Of a DNA stretch of 64,000 bases, positions 51,255 to 58,502 are shown piece after piece (within the stretch, counting starts at the first letter, position 1; each line of letters opens with the position of its first letter). This stretch comes from Polaromonas sp. SP1 (lineage in GTDB: Bacteria > Pseudomonadota > Gammaproteobacteria > Burkholderiales > Burkholderiaceae_C): the NCBI RefSeq assembly GCF_003711205.1, contig NZ_CP031013.1, positions 434,001 to 498,000 of the forward strand. Reading direction: 5' to 3'. A model generated the notes under the pieces. The model was not told where the DNA came from. It made no database searches and worked only from the letters and a program-made list of their open reading frames with translations. The position numbers and the translations under genes are program-made.

Positions 51255-51965
51255 TCATTTCTTGAAGCCGCCTGCTTGCGTGGCGGTGCGGGGAATTTTG
51301 ACGATGTGGTGGACAAAGATGCCGGGCGTCACCACGGCTTCAGGATCCAGCGCGCCGAGCTCGACGATCTCGTGCACGGTGGCGATCGTCTTTTTCGATG
51401 CCGTCGCCATCACCGGGCCGAAGTTGCGTGCGGCCATGCGGTAGGTCAGGTTGCCCCAGCGGTCGCCGCGCTCTGCCTTGATCAGGGCCACGTCGCCGTG
51501 GATGGGCATTTCGAGTACGTAGTGTTTGCCGTTGATCTCGCGGGTTTCTTTGGCGCTGCCATCGGCGTTGCGTGCCAGTTCGGTGCCGTAACCCGTGGGG
51601 CAGAAGAAGGCGCCAATGCCCGCGCCGGCGGCGCGTATGCGCTCGGCCAGATTGCCCTGCGGCACCAGTTCGAGCTCGAGCTTGCCGCTGCGGTACAGGC
51701 CGTCAAACACCTGGCTGTCGGCCTGACGCGGAAAGCTGCAGATGATCTTGCGCACGCGCCCGGCCTTGAGCAGCGCCGCCAGGCCCGTCTCGGCATTGCC
51801 GGCGTTGTTGTTGACAACTGTCAGGTCTTTGGCGCCCTGCGCTATCAGGCCGTCGATCAGCTCATTCGGGATGCCGGCGGTGCCGAAGCCGCCAATCAGC
51901 ACGGTCGAGCCGTCTTTGACGTCCGCCAATGCGTCGGCGACGGAGGCGGCAATTTTGTTGATCAT
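51255..51965 (-). CDS. pcaI: 3-oxoadipate CoA-transferase subunit A
   Basis: Alpha subunit of the CoA-transferase. It has 236 residues with GGFGTAGIPNELIDGL and TGYGTELA, the family's Gly-rich motifs. It is divergent from the IclR regulator with 111 bp between, and is the first gene of the pca operon. Confidence 0.93.
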   Translation of the reverse strand: MINKIAASVADALADVKDGSTVLIGGFGTAGIPNELIDGLIAQGAKDLTVVNNNAGNAETGLAALLKAGRVRKIICSFPRQADSQVFDGLYRSGKLELELVPQGNLAERIRAAGAGIGAFFCPTGYGTELARNADGSAKETREINGKHYVLEMPIHGDVALIKAERGDRWGNLTYRMAARNFGPVMATASKKTIATVHEIVELGALDPEAVVTPGIFVHHIVKIPRTATQAGGFKK

Positions 51966-52022
51966 TCAAAAGTCTCCGGTTGCGGGCGGCTTGTTGAATC
52001 GATCAAGCCGCTGCAAAATATT

Positions 52023-52052
52023 GTTCGACATAAGAACAAGAGTTCGTATAAT
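52023..52052 (+). promoter_or_regulatory. IclR-type operator overlapping the pcaR promoter
   Basis: GTTCGACATAAGAAC (inverted GTTC/GAAC) and a direct GTTCG copy 19 bp downstream, the palindrome-plus-direct-repeat layout described for PcaU/PobR sites. It overlaps a promoter reading towards the regulator: TTCGAC (52024) and TATAAT (52047) with a 17-bp spacer. Confidence 0.7.
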
Positions 52053-52076
52053 GAATTCTAGGAGATTTTCCGCACC

Positions 52077-52868
52077 ATGGCAAACGCTGCACCCACGCCC
52101 ATTAGCGGCCACAAACCCGGCGACGCTTATGTCCAGTCGTTTGCGCGCGGGCTGGAAGTCATACGCTCGTTCAGCACCGAAGCGCCGCGCCAGACGCTGA
52201 CCGAGGTGGCCGGGCGCAGCGGCCTGAGCCGCGCGGGCGCGCGCCGCATCTTGCTGACGCTGGAAACGCTGGGGTATGTGCACAACGACGGCAAGTTCTT
52301 CAGCCTCACGCCGCGCATCCTGGATTTGGGTTTTGCGTACTTGTCGTCCATGCCTATCTGGAACCTGGCCGAGCCGGTCATGGAAGCACTGGTCGCCGAG
52401 GTGAAGGAGTCGTGTTCGGCCGCAGCGCTGGACGGCACGGACATCGTGTATGTGCTGCGCGTGCCCACGCACAAGATCATGAGCATCAGCCTGGGCGTGG
52501 GCTCACGCCTGCCGGCCTATTGCACGTCGATGGGGCGGATGCTGCTGTCTGCCCTGCCCGAAGAGGAGGCCATGAAATGCCTGCAGGCCTCAGCGTTGAC
52601 GGCACGCACCAAGTACACCGTGACCGACATGAAAGAGCTGATGGCCAAAATCGCGCAGACGCGCAAACAGGGCTGGTCGCTGGTGAATCAGGAGCTGGAG
52701 GAAGGCCTGGTGTCGATGGCGGCACCGATCACGAATCGCGCCGGCCAGACGGTGGCGGCGCTCAACATCAGCGGCCAGGCCAACCGCACCAGCGCCAAGG
52801 CGATGCAGGAGACGATGCTGCCGCAGCTTTTAGAGGCGGCGCATGCGATCTCGCGCATGCTGATCTAG
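52077..52868 (+). CDS. pcaR: IclR-family regulator of the pca genes (PcaR-like)
   Basis: 263 residues: an N-terminal winged helix (SFARGLEVIRSFS, RQTLTEVAGRSGLSRAGARRIL) and a C-terminal effector-binding domain (CTSMGRMLLSALPEEEA, LEEGLVSMAAPI). The subgroup containing PcaR, PobR and CatR binds protocatechuate-pathway intermediates such as beta-ketoadipate. It is divergent from pcaI and probably autoregulated through the overlapping operator. A family B element follows its stop. Confidence 0.88.
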   Translation: MANAAPTPISGHKPGDAYVQSFARGLEVIRSFSTEAPRQTLTEVAGRSGLSRAGARRILLTLETLGYVHNDGKFFSLTPRILDLGFAYLSSMPIWNLAEPVMEALVAEVKESCSAAALDGTDIVYVLRVPTHKIMSISLGVGSRLPAYCTSMGRMLLSALPEEEAMKCLQASALTARTKYTVTDMKELMAKIAQTRKQGWSLVNQELEEGLVSMAAPITNRAGQTVAALNISGQANRTSAKAMQETMLPQLLEAAHAISRMLI

Positions 52869-52955
52869 CTTCACCCCTGTCCAGGCTCACTGCGTGTAGC
52901 CTGTTCTCCCCTCAAGGGGACGGCGCCTGGGGCCGGCGAAGCCGGACCCTCGGCC
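52869..52955 (+). repeat. Family B structured element, copy 3 (after pcaR)
   Basis: Begins right after the pcaR stop: CTTCACCCCTGTCC, GGCTCACTGCGTGTAGCC, then CCCCTCAAGGGG and GGCCGGCGAAGCCGG. Same orientation relative to the upstream gene as copies 1 and 2. Confidence 0.8.
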
Positions 52956-52983
52956 CCCGCTGGTGTGGGGCCCGGGCGTTGGT

Positions 52984-53205
52984 TTACGACTTTTTGAAGC
53001 CGATGACCAGAACGACAGCGCCCAATACGACGGCACCCAGGCTCAGCCACTGGGGAATGTTCACCGATTCTTTTTCTTTTACCGTCAGCTGAATGGGGCC
53101 GAGCTTGGCGGCTGTCGTGTCTTTGGTGAAGCTGAAGCCGCCGGTGAAGAAACCGGCCAGGCCCAAAACGATCAGGACAATGCCTGTGATGCGTGCTGCG
53201 TTCAT
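52984..53205 (-). CDS. DUF3185 small membrane protein
   Basis: 73 residues with two hydrophobic helices (RITGIVLIVLGLAGFFTGG and SLGAVVLGAVVLVIGF) joined by a short charged loop (VKEKESVN). The family is common in proteobacteria and of unknown function. It converges on pcaR across the family B element. Confidence 0.8.
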   Translation of the reverse strand: MNAARITGIVLIVLGLAGFFTGGFSFTKDTTAAKLGPIQLTVKEKESVNIPQWLSLGAVVLGAVVLVIGFKKS

Positions 53206-53398
53206 GTGAAATCTCCTCGCCGGGCTTGTGGATGTTTATCGAGTGGCCTTGCCCCGGAACCGCGCCACTGTGCTTCGTAATGTAGGCAGGGGCTCGGAAG
53301 TTGTCTGTAGGACGTGGCCGGGGAGATGAGTGGCCCAAGCACTGATAAGCAAACCACCACACCGGCGACGGAAAAGGCCTGCGTGATAACCTTTCGCC

Positions 53399-53833
53399 AT
53401 GTTCACGCCCTCGCAAGCCGACGTTCGCCGGTTCTTCTGCTCTGTTTACGCCAAGGCCCGCGCCGGGCAACCGATGGAAGCTATCGAAACGATAGCAAGC
53501 CAGTGGATTGAAGAGCACCCCGAATACCACGCGGACTTTGCCGACGCCGACGCTGCGCTCGAAAAAATGTACGACGTGGAAGCCGGCAAGACCAACCCGT
53601 TCCTGCATTTGTCCATGCACCTGTCGATCAGCGAGCAATGCTCCATCGACCAGCCCCGCGGCATACGCCAGGCCGTGGAGTTGCTGACCGCCAGGCGCAA
53701 CTCCCTGCACGACGCACACCACGAAACCATGGACTGCCTGGGGCAGATGGTCTGGGAGAGCCAGCGGGCGGGCCGCCCGCCTGACGGCGCTGCTTATATA
53801 GATTGCGTACAGCGCAGGGCAACAAAGGACTGA
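53399..53833 (+). CDS. DUF1841 family protein
   Basis: 144-residue soluble helical protein matching DUF1841 (FLHLSMHLSISEQCSID, GIRQAVELL, DAHHETMDCLGQMVWESQR). The function is unknown. The ATG at 53399 is the family start. Codons 28-33 (Ala-Ile-Glu-Thr-Ile-Ala) are a perfect family A palindrome without tail. A bidirectional terminator follows. Confidence 0.88.
   Translation: MFTPSQADVRRFFCSVYAKARAGQPMEAIETIASQWIEEHPEYHADFADADAALEKMYDVEAGKTNPFLHLSMHLSISEQCSIDQPRGIRQAVELLTARRNSLHDAHHETMDCLGQMVWESQRAGRPPDGAAYIDCVQRRATKD
53480..53496. repeat. Family A palindrome only (no tail) in the DUF1841 gene
   Basis: GCTATCG-AAA-CGATAGC, perfect 7-bp arms, in the same reading frame as the other intragenic copies. 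The approximately 40-nt tail is missing, so it may be a truncated copy or a chance palindrome. Confidence 0.5.
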
Positions 53834-53839
53834 GCCATC

Positions 53840-53868
53840 AAAAAAGCCGCTGGGACAGCGGCTTTTTT
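53840..53868. terminator. Bidirectional terminator between DUF1841 and cytochrome c4 genes
   Basis: AAAAAAGCCGCTG-GGA-CAGCGGCTTTTTT: a GC stem flanked by A-run and T-run, serving both converging genes. Confidence 0.92.
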
Positions 53869-53889
53869 GTGGGGCGAAAGATCTCCGGG

Positions 53890-54570
53890 TCAGCGGAATT
53901 TCTTTTGCGGAATGGTCTTCAGGTCACCGTCCACCGACGACAGGTAGTTGGCCAGCAGTTTCAACTCGGGGTTGGTGTACTGCTTGGCCATGCCGGCCAT
54001 GATGGCGTTGCTGCGGCCAACTTTGGGATTGTTGTCGACCTTGTAGGCCTTCAGGGCCACAAAGAGGTAATCAGCATGCTGGCCGCCAATCTTGGGGTAG
54101 CTCGGGTCAATCGGCGAGCTGAAGTTGGCGCCATGGCAAGACGCGCAGTTGGCCTTGTTCAGCAGGGCCTGCACCTGGGCGCTGGGCTCCTTGCTTGGCG
54201 CCTTCACTGCTTTAGGGTCGGCCGGCGCGGCAGAAGCCACTGCGCCGTCAGCGCTGTAATGGGCGGCCAGATCGGCGATGTCCTGGTCGGACAGGGAGTC
54301 GGCAATCGCGCGCATCGTGGGGTGCTTGCGGTCGCCTTTTTTGTATTCGTTGAGCGCGGCGGTGATGTATTTGGCGCCCTGGCCCGAAATCATGGGCACT
54401 TTGTAGACCTCTGGGAAGGAAGCCTGGTAGCCCTTGATACCGTGGCAACCGATGCACATGGCATTCTTGGTTTCGCCGGCTTTGGCGTCGCCCTTGATTT
54501 CCTGGGCCAGGCTGGAGGCCGTCGCACAAGAGACAGCAACGGCGAATATCGTGGTGAACAGCTTATTCAT
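53890..54570 (-). CDS. Diheme cytochrome c4
   Basis: Periplasmic electron carrier of 226 residues that donates to the terminal oxidase. The signal peptide is KLFTTIFAVAVSCATASSLA. Two heme sites are seen: CIGCH (N-terminal half) and CASCH (C-terminal half), each with a downstream Met ligand region. The two halves are homologous, as in the family. It is divergent from the moxR gene across 134 bp; TATAAT at 54617-54622 on the minus strand is a likely -10. Confidence 0.95.
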   Translation of the reverse strand: MNKLFTTIFAVAVSCATASSLAQEIKGDAKAGETKNAMCIGCHGIKGYQASFPEVYKVPMISGQGAKYITAALNEYKKGDRKHPTMRAIADSLSDQDIADLAAHYSADGAVASAAPADPKAVKAPSKEPSAQVQALLNKANCASCHGANFSSPIDPSYPKIGGQHADYLFVALKAYKVDNNPKVGRSNAIMAGMAKQYTNPELKLLANYLSSVDGDLKTIPQKKFR

Positions 54571-54704
54571 TTTGCGCGCACAATCAGGTGGGAATTCATC
54601 TTATAAACAACCCCGGATTATATCTGGGCCTGTTGCCCCAAGGCACCGGCTGCTTTCAAACAACCGAGAATAGCCCTCAAACCCGCACACACTGACGCCA
54701 GACC

Positions 54705-55547
54705 ATGAAATTTCAAGGATCCAAGAACTACGTCGCCACCCAGGACCTGATGCTCGCCGTGAACGCCTCGGCCGCACTGAAAAAGCCGCTGCTGGTCAAG
54801 GGCGAACCCGGCACCGGCAAGACCATGCTGGCCGAGGAAGTGGCCCAGGCGCTGAACCTGCCACTGTTGCAATGGCACATCAAATCGACCACCAAGGCCC
54901 AGCAGGGCCTGTATGAATATGACGCCGTGTCGCGCCTGCGCGACTCGCAGCTGGGCGATGAAAAGGTCAAGGACATCCACAACTACATCGTCAAGGGCGT
55001 GCTGTGGCAGGCCTTCACCGCCGACCAGCCGGTCGCGCTGCTGATCGACGAGATCGACAAGGCCGACATCGAATTCCCCAACGACCTGTTGCGCGAAATC
55101 GACCGCATGGAGTTCTATGTGTATGAGACACGCGAACTCATCAAGGCCAAGCACCGGCCGCTGGTATTCATCACCTCCAACAACGAAAAAGAACTGCCCG
55201 ACGCTTTTTTGCGCCGCTGCTTCTTTCACTACATCAAGTTCCCCGACGCCGACACCATGAAGCAGATCGTGGACGTGCACTTCCCCGACCTGAAAAAAGA
55301 GCTGCTGACCGCGGCCATGAAAACCTTTTACGACGTGCGTAACCTGCCCGGCCTCAAGAAGAAACCGTCGACCTCCGAGTTGCTGGACTGGCTCAAGCTG
55401 CTGGTGGCCGAAGACATTCCGCTGGACGCCCTGCAGAGCAAGGACGACAAGGTCGCCGTGCCGCCGCTGGTGGGCGCGCTGCTTAAAAACGAACAGGACG
55501 TGACCCTGTTCGAGAAACTGGTTTTCATGCAGCGCAACAATCGCTGA
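54705..55547 (+). CDS. MoxR-type AAA+ ATPase
   Basis: 280 residues. Walker A GEPGTGKT (33-40), Walker B LLIDEIDKAD and sensor ITSNNEKELPDAFLRRC are all intact. MoxR ATPases act as chaperones that activate metalloenzymes or complexes together with a VWA-domain partner. The VWA partner is encoded at 57226, with three other genes between. The group related to CoxD is the closest match. Confidence 0.92.
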   Translation: MKFQGSKNYVATQDLMLAVNASAALKKPLLVKGEPGTGKTMLAEEVAQALNLPLLQWHIKSTTKAQQGLYEYDAVSRLRDSQLGDEKVKDIHNYIVKGVLWQAFTADQPVALLIDEIDKADIEFPNDLLREIDRMEFYVYETRELIKAKHRPLVFITSNNEKELPDAFLRRCFFHYIKFPDADTMKQIVDVHFPDLKKELLTAAMKTFYDVRNLPGLKKKPSTSELLDWLKLLVAEDIPLDALQSKDDKVAVPPLVGALLKNEQDVTLFEKLVFMQRNNR

Positions 55548-55562
55548 ACACGGAGTCTGATC

Positions 55563-55781
55563 ATGAGTCAAAAATCCTTGCTGATCGAAGGCCTGTCGGA
55601 TGCGATCGGCTTTGTCGGCGGCGCGCTGCTCGGTTTCTGGATCGGCCACCTGCTCGGCTTCGATATTTTTGAAGCCGGCTACGGCAACGGCGCCATCGCC
55701 GGCATCGTGCTGGTAGGCCTGGGCGGCGGCGGCGGATTGCAACTTGCGCGGGCCTGGCGCCGCCGCAGGAAAGCCGACTGA
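55563..55781 (+). CDS. Small glycine-rich membrane protein
   Basis: 72 residues with two hydrophobic stretches (AIGFVGGALLGFWIGHLLGF and GAIAGIVLVGLGGGGGLQL) and a basic end RAWRRRRKAD. No domain is recognised. It lies 15 bp after moxR and is probably co-transcribed; the function is unknown. Confidence 0.65.
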   Translation: MSQKSLLIEGLSDAIGFVGGALLGFWIGHLLGFDIFEAGYGNGAIAGIVLVGLGGGGGLQLARAWRRRRKAD

Positions 55782-55807
55782 CGCAGACACCTGACTGGGA
55801 TAAGCCC

Positions 55808-56584
55808 ATGCAACGCCCAACCGCCCACTTCCGCCGCGCAGCCCTGCACAGCAGTTGCCTGGCCGCATTGCTGGCCCTGACATTGCTCCCCGCCCCGTCC
55901 TATGCCTTCTGGGGCCTACTCGGCAAGGTGGGCTCCACTGCCGGCAAAGGCGCCGCCGCGGCAGGTGCTGCGGGTAAAGGCGCCGCTGGCGCAGCAGGCG
56001 TGGCCGGCGCTGTCGAGGTGACACAGGGCGCCAATGCGGCGGCGAAGGCTGCCAAGGCCGCCGGTGCGGCAGAGCTCGGCGCGGGCGACGTCGCTGCCGC
56101 AGCCGGCGCCGCCGAGCGCAACGCGGCAGCCGGCGCAATGAGCGCCGATGAACTGTCGCGCGCTTCAGGCCTGGGCAAAGCCGTGCCCGACGACATCGCC
56201 GCCATGCTGACGGCGCCGGGCCGAAAACTCAGCGATGTGCCTGACGCAGGCACACGCTCCTGGCTGTCGCTCCCGCGCAAGCAGCTCACGGCGACGGATG
56301 CCGACCTGATGGTCCACGACTACGTGAAGCTGCTGGAAGGCCGGCCCGCCGCCGGGCCGCCGCGCCGGCGAGCCAGCGCCTCCATCGAAACCGAAAAGGC
56401 CCTTGCCGCGCGGCCGGTGCCGCCGCACCGACCGGTCGCGGACGTCCCCTGGCATGCGGTCGAGCTGCTGGTGCGCGCGGCCCATGCCGGCCACGTCGGC
56501 GCCCGGAACGAACTCAACAAGCTGTGCCGTGAGAATCCGCGCGGCGAGGCCGCCGCGGCGTGCACCACGCTGCGGTCCACGTGA
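55808..56584 (+). CDS. Secreted Ala/Gly-rich protein of unknown function
   Basis: 258 residues with a signal peptide (RRAALHSSCLAALLALTLLP, ending PSYA). A low-complexity Ala/Gly region (about residues 40-110: GKGAAAAGAAGKGAAGAAG) and a more ordered C-terminal part (LSRASGLGKAVPDDIAAML; DVPWHAVELLVRAAHAGH) follow. The C-terminus has a Cys pair (KLCRENPRGEAAAAC). No homologue is recognised. It lies inside the moxR-VWA interval; whether that is meaningful is unknown. Confidence 0.6.
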   Translation: MQRPTAHFRRAALHSSCLAALLALTLLPAPSYAFWGLLGKVGSTAGKGAAAAGAAGKGAAGAAGVAGAVEVTQGANAAAKAAKAAGAAELGAGDVAAAAGAAERNAAAGAMSADELSRASGLGKAVPDDIAAMLTAPGRKLSDVPDAGTRSWLSLPRKQLTATDADLMVHDYVKLLEGRPAAGPPRRRASASIETEKALAARPVPPHRPVADVPWHAVELLVRAAHAGHVGARNELNKLCRENPRGEAAAACTTLRST

Positions 56585-56612
56585 ACACGCTCAACAGGAA
56601 AAGGATTGCCGG

Positions 56613-57200
56613 ATGGCCTTCGTAGAACCCGTCACCCTCACGGCGCGCGGCGTCAAGCTGGTCCCGCTCGCGCTCGACCACGAAGCAGGCCTGAAGGCCG
56701 CGGCCGCCGACGGCGAACTCTGGAAGCTGCGCATCACCTCGGTGCCCGAGCCCCATGAAACCCGCGGCTATATTGAGACCGCACTGGCCACCGGCAACCG
56801 CCTGGCCTTTGCCGTCACCGACGCCGCCAGCGGCGAAGTGCTGGGCTCCACCAGTTACCACGACATCGTGCCCAACCTCAAGCGTGTCGAGATTGGCTAC
56901 ACCTGGTACGCCGCGCGCTGCCAGCGCACCCACGTCAACACCACCTGCAAGCTGCTGATGCTGAGCCACGCCTTCGACACGCTGGACTGCAACGTCGTGG
57001 GCTGGCGCACCGACAACTTCAACCACGCCTCGCAGCGTGCCATCGAACGCCTGGGCGCCCGCAAGGACGGCGTGCTGCGCGGCCATGCACTGCGCCGCGA
57101 CGGCACGATTCGTGACACGGTGATGTACAGCTTGCGTTCGGGCGAATGGCCCGAGGTCAAGGCGCAGCTGCTGTATTTGCTCGACAAGCCAAGAAACTGA
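56613..57200 (+). CDS. GNAT family N-acetyltransferase
   Basis: 195 residues resembling RimJ/RimL-type acetyltransferases. VPEPHETRGYIETALATG, AFAVTDAASGEVLGSTSYHD and EIGYTWYAARCQRTHVNTTCK are the family blocks, with NFNHASQRAIERLGARKDG for the acetyl-CoA region. The substrate is unknown. The start ATG 56613 follows AGGAAAAGGA; it lies 28 bp after the Ala-rich gene and 25 bp before the VWA gene. Confidence 0.85.
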   Translation: MAFVEPVTLTARGVKLVPLALDHEAGLKAAAADGELWKLRITSVPEPHETRGYIETALATGNRLAFAVTDAASGEVLGSTSYHDIVPNLKRVEIGYTWYAARCQRTHVNTTCKLLMLSHAFDTLDCNVVGWRTDNFNHASQRAIERLGARKDGVLRGHALRRDGTIRDTVMYSLRSGEWPEVKAQLLYLLDKPRN

Positions 57201-57225
57201 AGCGCCTGCGGCCAAGGAGTTTTCC

Positions 57226-58440
57226 ATGCTGATCGATTTTTTCTACACCCTGCGCTCGGCCAAGCTGCCGGTTTCCGTCAAGGAATACCTGATGCTGCTC
57301 GAGGCGCTGCAGGCCGGCGTCGTCGGCCCGAACAGCGACAAGCTTGAAGCGCATGACGGCGAAGGTGCCTGGAAGATCGATGACTTCTATTACCTCAGCC
57401 GCACCGTGCTGGTGAAGGACGAAAAAAACTACGACAAGTTCGACCGTGCCTTCGCCGCCTACTTCAAGGGCGTGGAGATGCTGGCCGACTTCACCAAAGA
57501 CATCCCGCTCGAATGGCTGCGCAAAAACCTCGAGCTCGAACTGAGCCCCGAGGAGAAAGCCCTGATCGAGAAGATGGGCTGGGACGAGCTGATGGAAACG
57601 CTCAAAAAGCGTTTTGAAGAACAAAAAGAACGCCACGAAGGCGGCAACAAGTGGATAGGCACGGGCGGTACCTCGCCCTTTGGCGCCAACGGCTTCAACC
57701 CGCAGGGCATACGCATCGGCCAGGAAAAAAGCCGCAACAAAAGCGCCGTCAAAGTGTGGGACCAGCGCGCCTACAAGGACTACGACGACACGCAGGAACT
57801 GGGCACGCGCAACATCAAGGTAGCGCTGCGCCGCCTGCGCAAGTTCGCGCGCCAGGGCAATGTGGAAGAGCTGGACCTGGACGACACCATACGCTCGACC
57901 GCGGCCAACGCCGGCTGGCTGGACATCAAGATGGTGCCCGAGCGCCACAACAACGTGAAGGTGCTGCTGCTGATGGACGTGGGCGGCACGATGGACGAGC
58001 ACATCCATCGGGTGGAGGAAATGTTCTCGGCCGTCAAAGCCGAGTTCAAGCACCTGGAGTTTTATTACTTCCACAACTGCGTCTATGACTTCATGTGGAA
58101 GAACAACCGCCGCCGCTTCAGCGAGAAATTCCCGACCTGGGACATCATCCGCAAGTACAACAAGGACTACAAACTCATTTTCGTCGGCGACGCGACCATG
58201 AGCCCTTACGAAATCCTGCAGCCCGGCGGCAGCGTGGAATACAACAACGAAGAAGCCGGCGCCGAATGGATGCAGCGCCTGACCAACGCCTTTCCCAAGT
58301 TCGCCTGGATCAACCCCGAGCCCCAGGGCGTCTGGCAATACCGCCAAAGCATCAGCGTCATCCAGCAACTGGTGAACCAGCGCATGTACCCCCTGACCAT
58401 CAAGGGTCTTGAAGAGGCCATGCGCTTGTTGTCCAAATAG
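57226..58440 (+). CDS. VWA domain protein (CoxE-like)
   Basis: 404 residues. The N-terminal half is helical (LPVSVKEYLMLLEALQAG onward). The C-terminal half is a von Willebrand A domain with the metal-ion site DVGGTMDEH (Asp251, Thr255, Asp257) and a later FVGDATMSPYEI. It is the classical partner of MoxR/CoxD ATPases. Its moxR gene is 1.7 kb upstream on the same strand. The target complex is unknown; no CO dehydrogenase genes are seen here. Confidence 0.9.
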   Translation: MLIDFFYTLRSAKLPVSVKEYLMLLEALQAGVVGPNSDKLEAHDGEGAWKIDDFYYLSRTVLVKDEKNYDKFDRAFAAYFKGVEMLADFTKDIPLEWLRKNLELELSPEEKALIEKMGWDELMETLKKRFEEQKERHEGGNKWIGTGGTSPFGANGFNPQGIRIGQEKSRNKSAVKVWDQRAYKDYDDTQELGTRNIKVALRRLRKFARQGNVEELDLDDTIRSTAANAGWLDIKMVPERHNNVKVLLLMDVGGTMDEHIHRVEEMFSAVKAEFKHLEFYYFHNCVYDFMWKNNRRRFSEKFPTWDIIRKYNKDYKLIFVGDATMSPYEILQPGGSVEYNNEEAGAEWMQRLTNAFPKFAWINPEPQGVWQYRQSISVIQQLVNQRMYPLTIKGLEEAMRLLSK

Positions 58441-58502
58441 GAGGCATTCCAGGCGCCTGTCTCCTACAAGGGCGCGCAGAGGGGCTCAAGTAAACTGCCC
58501 CA

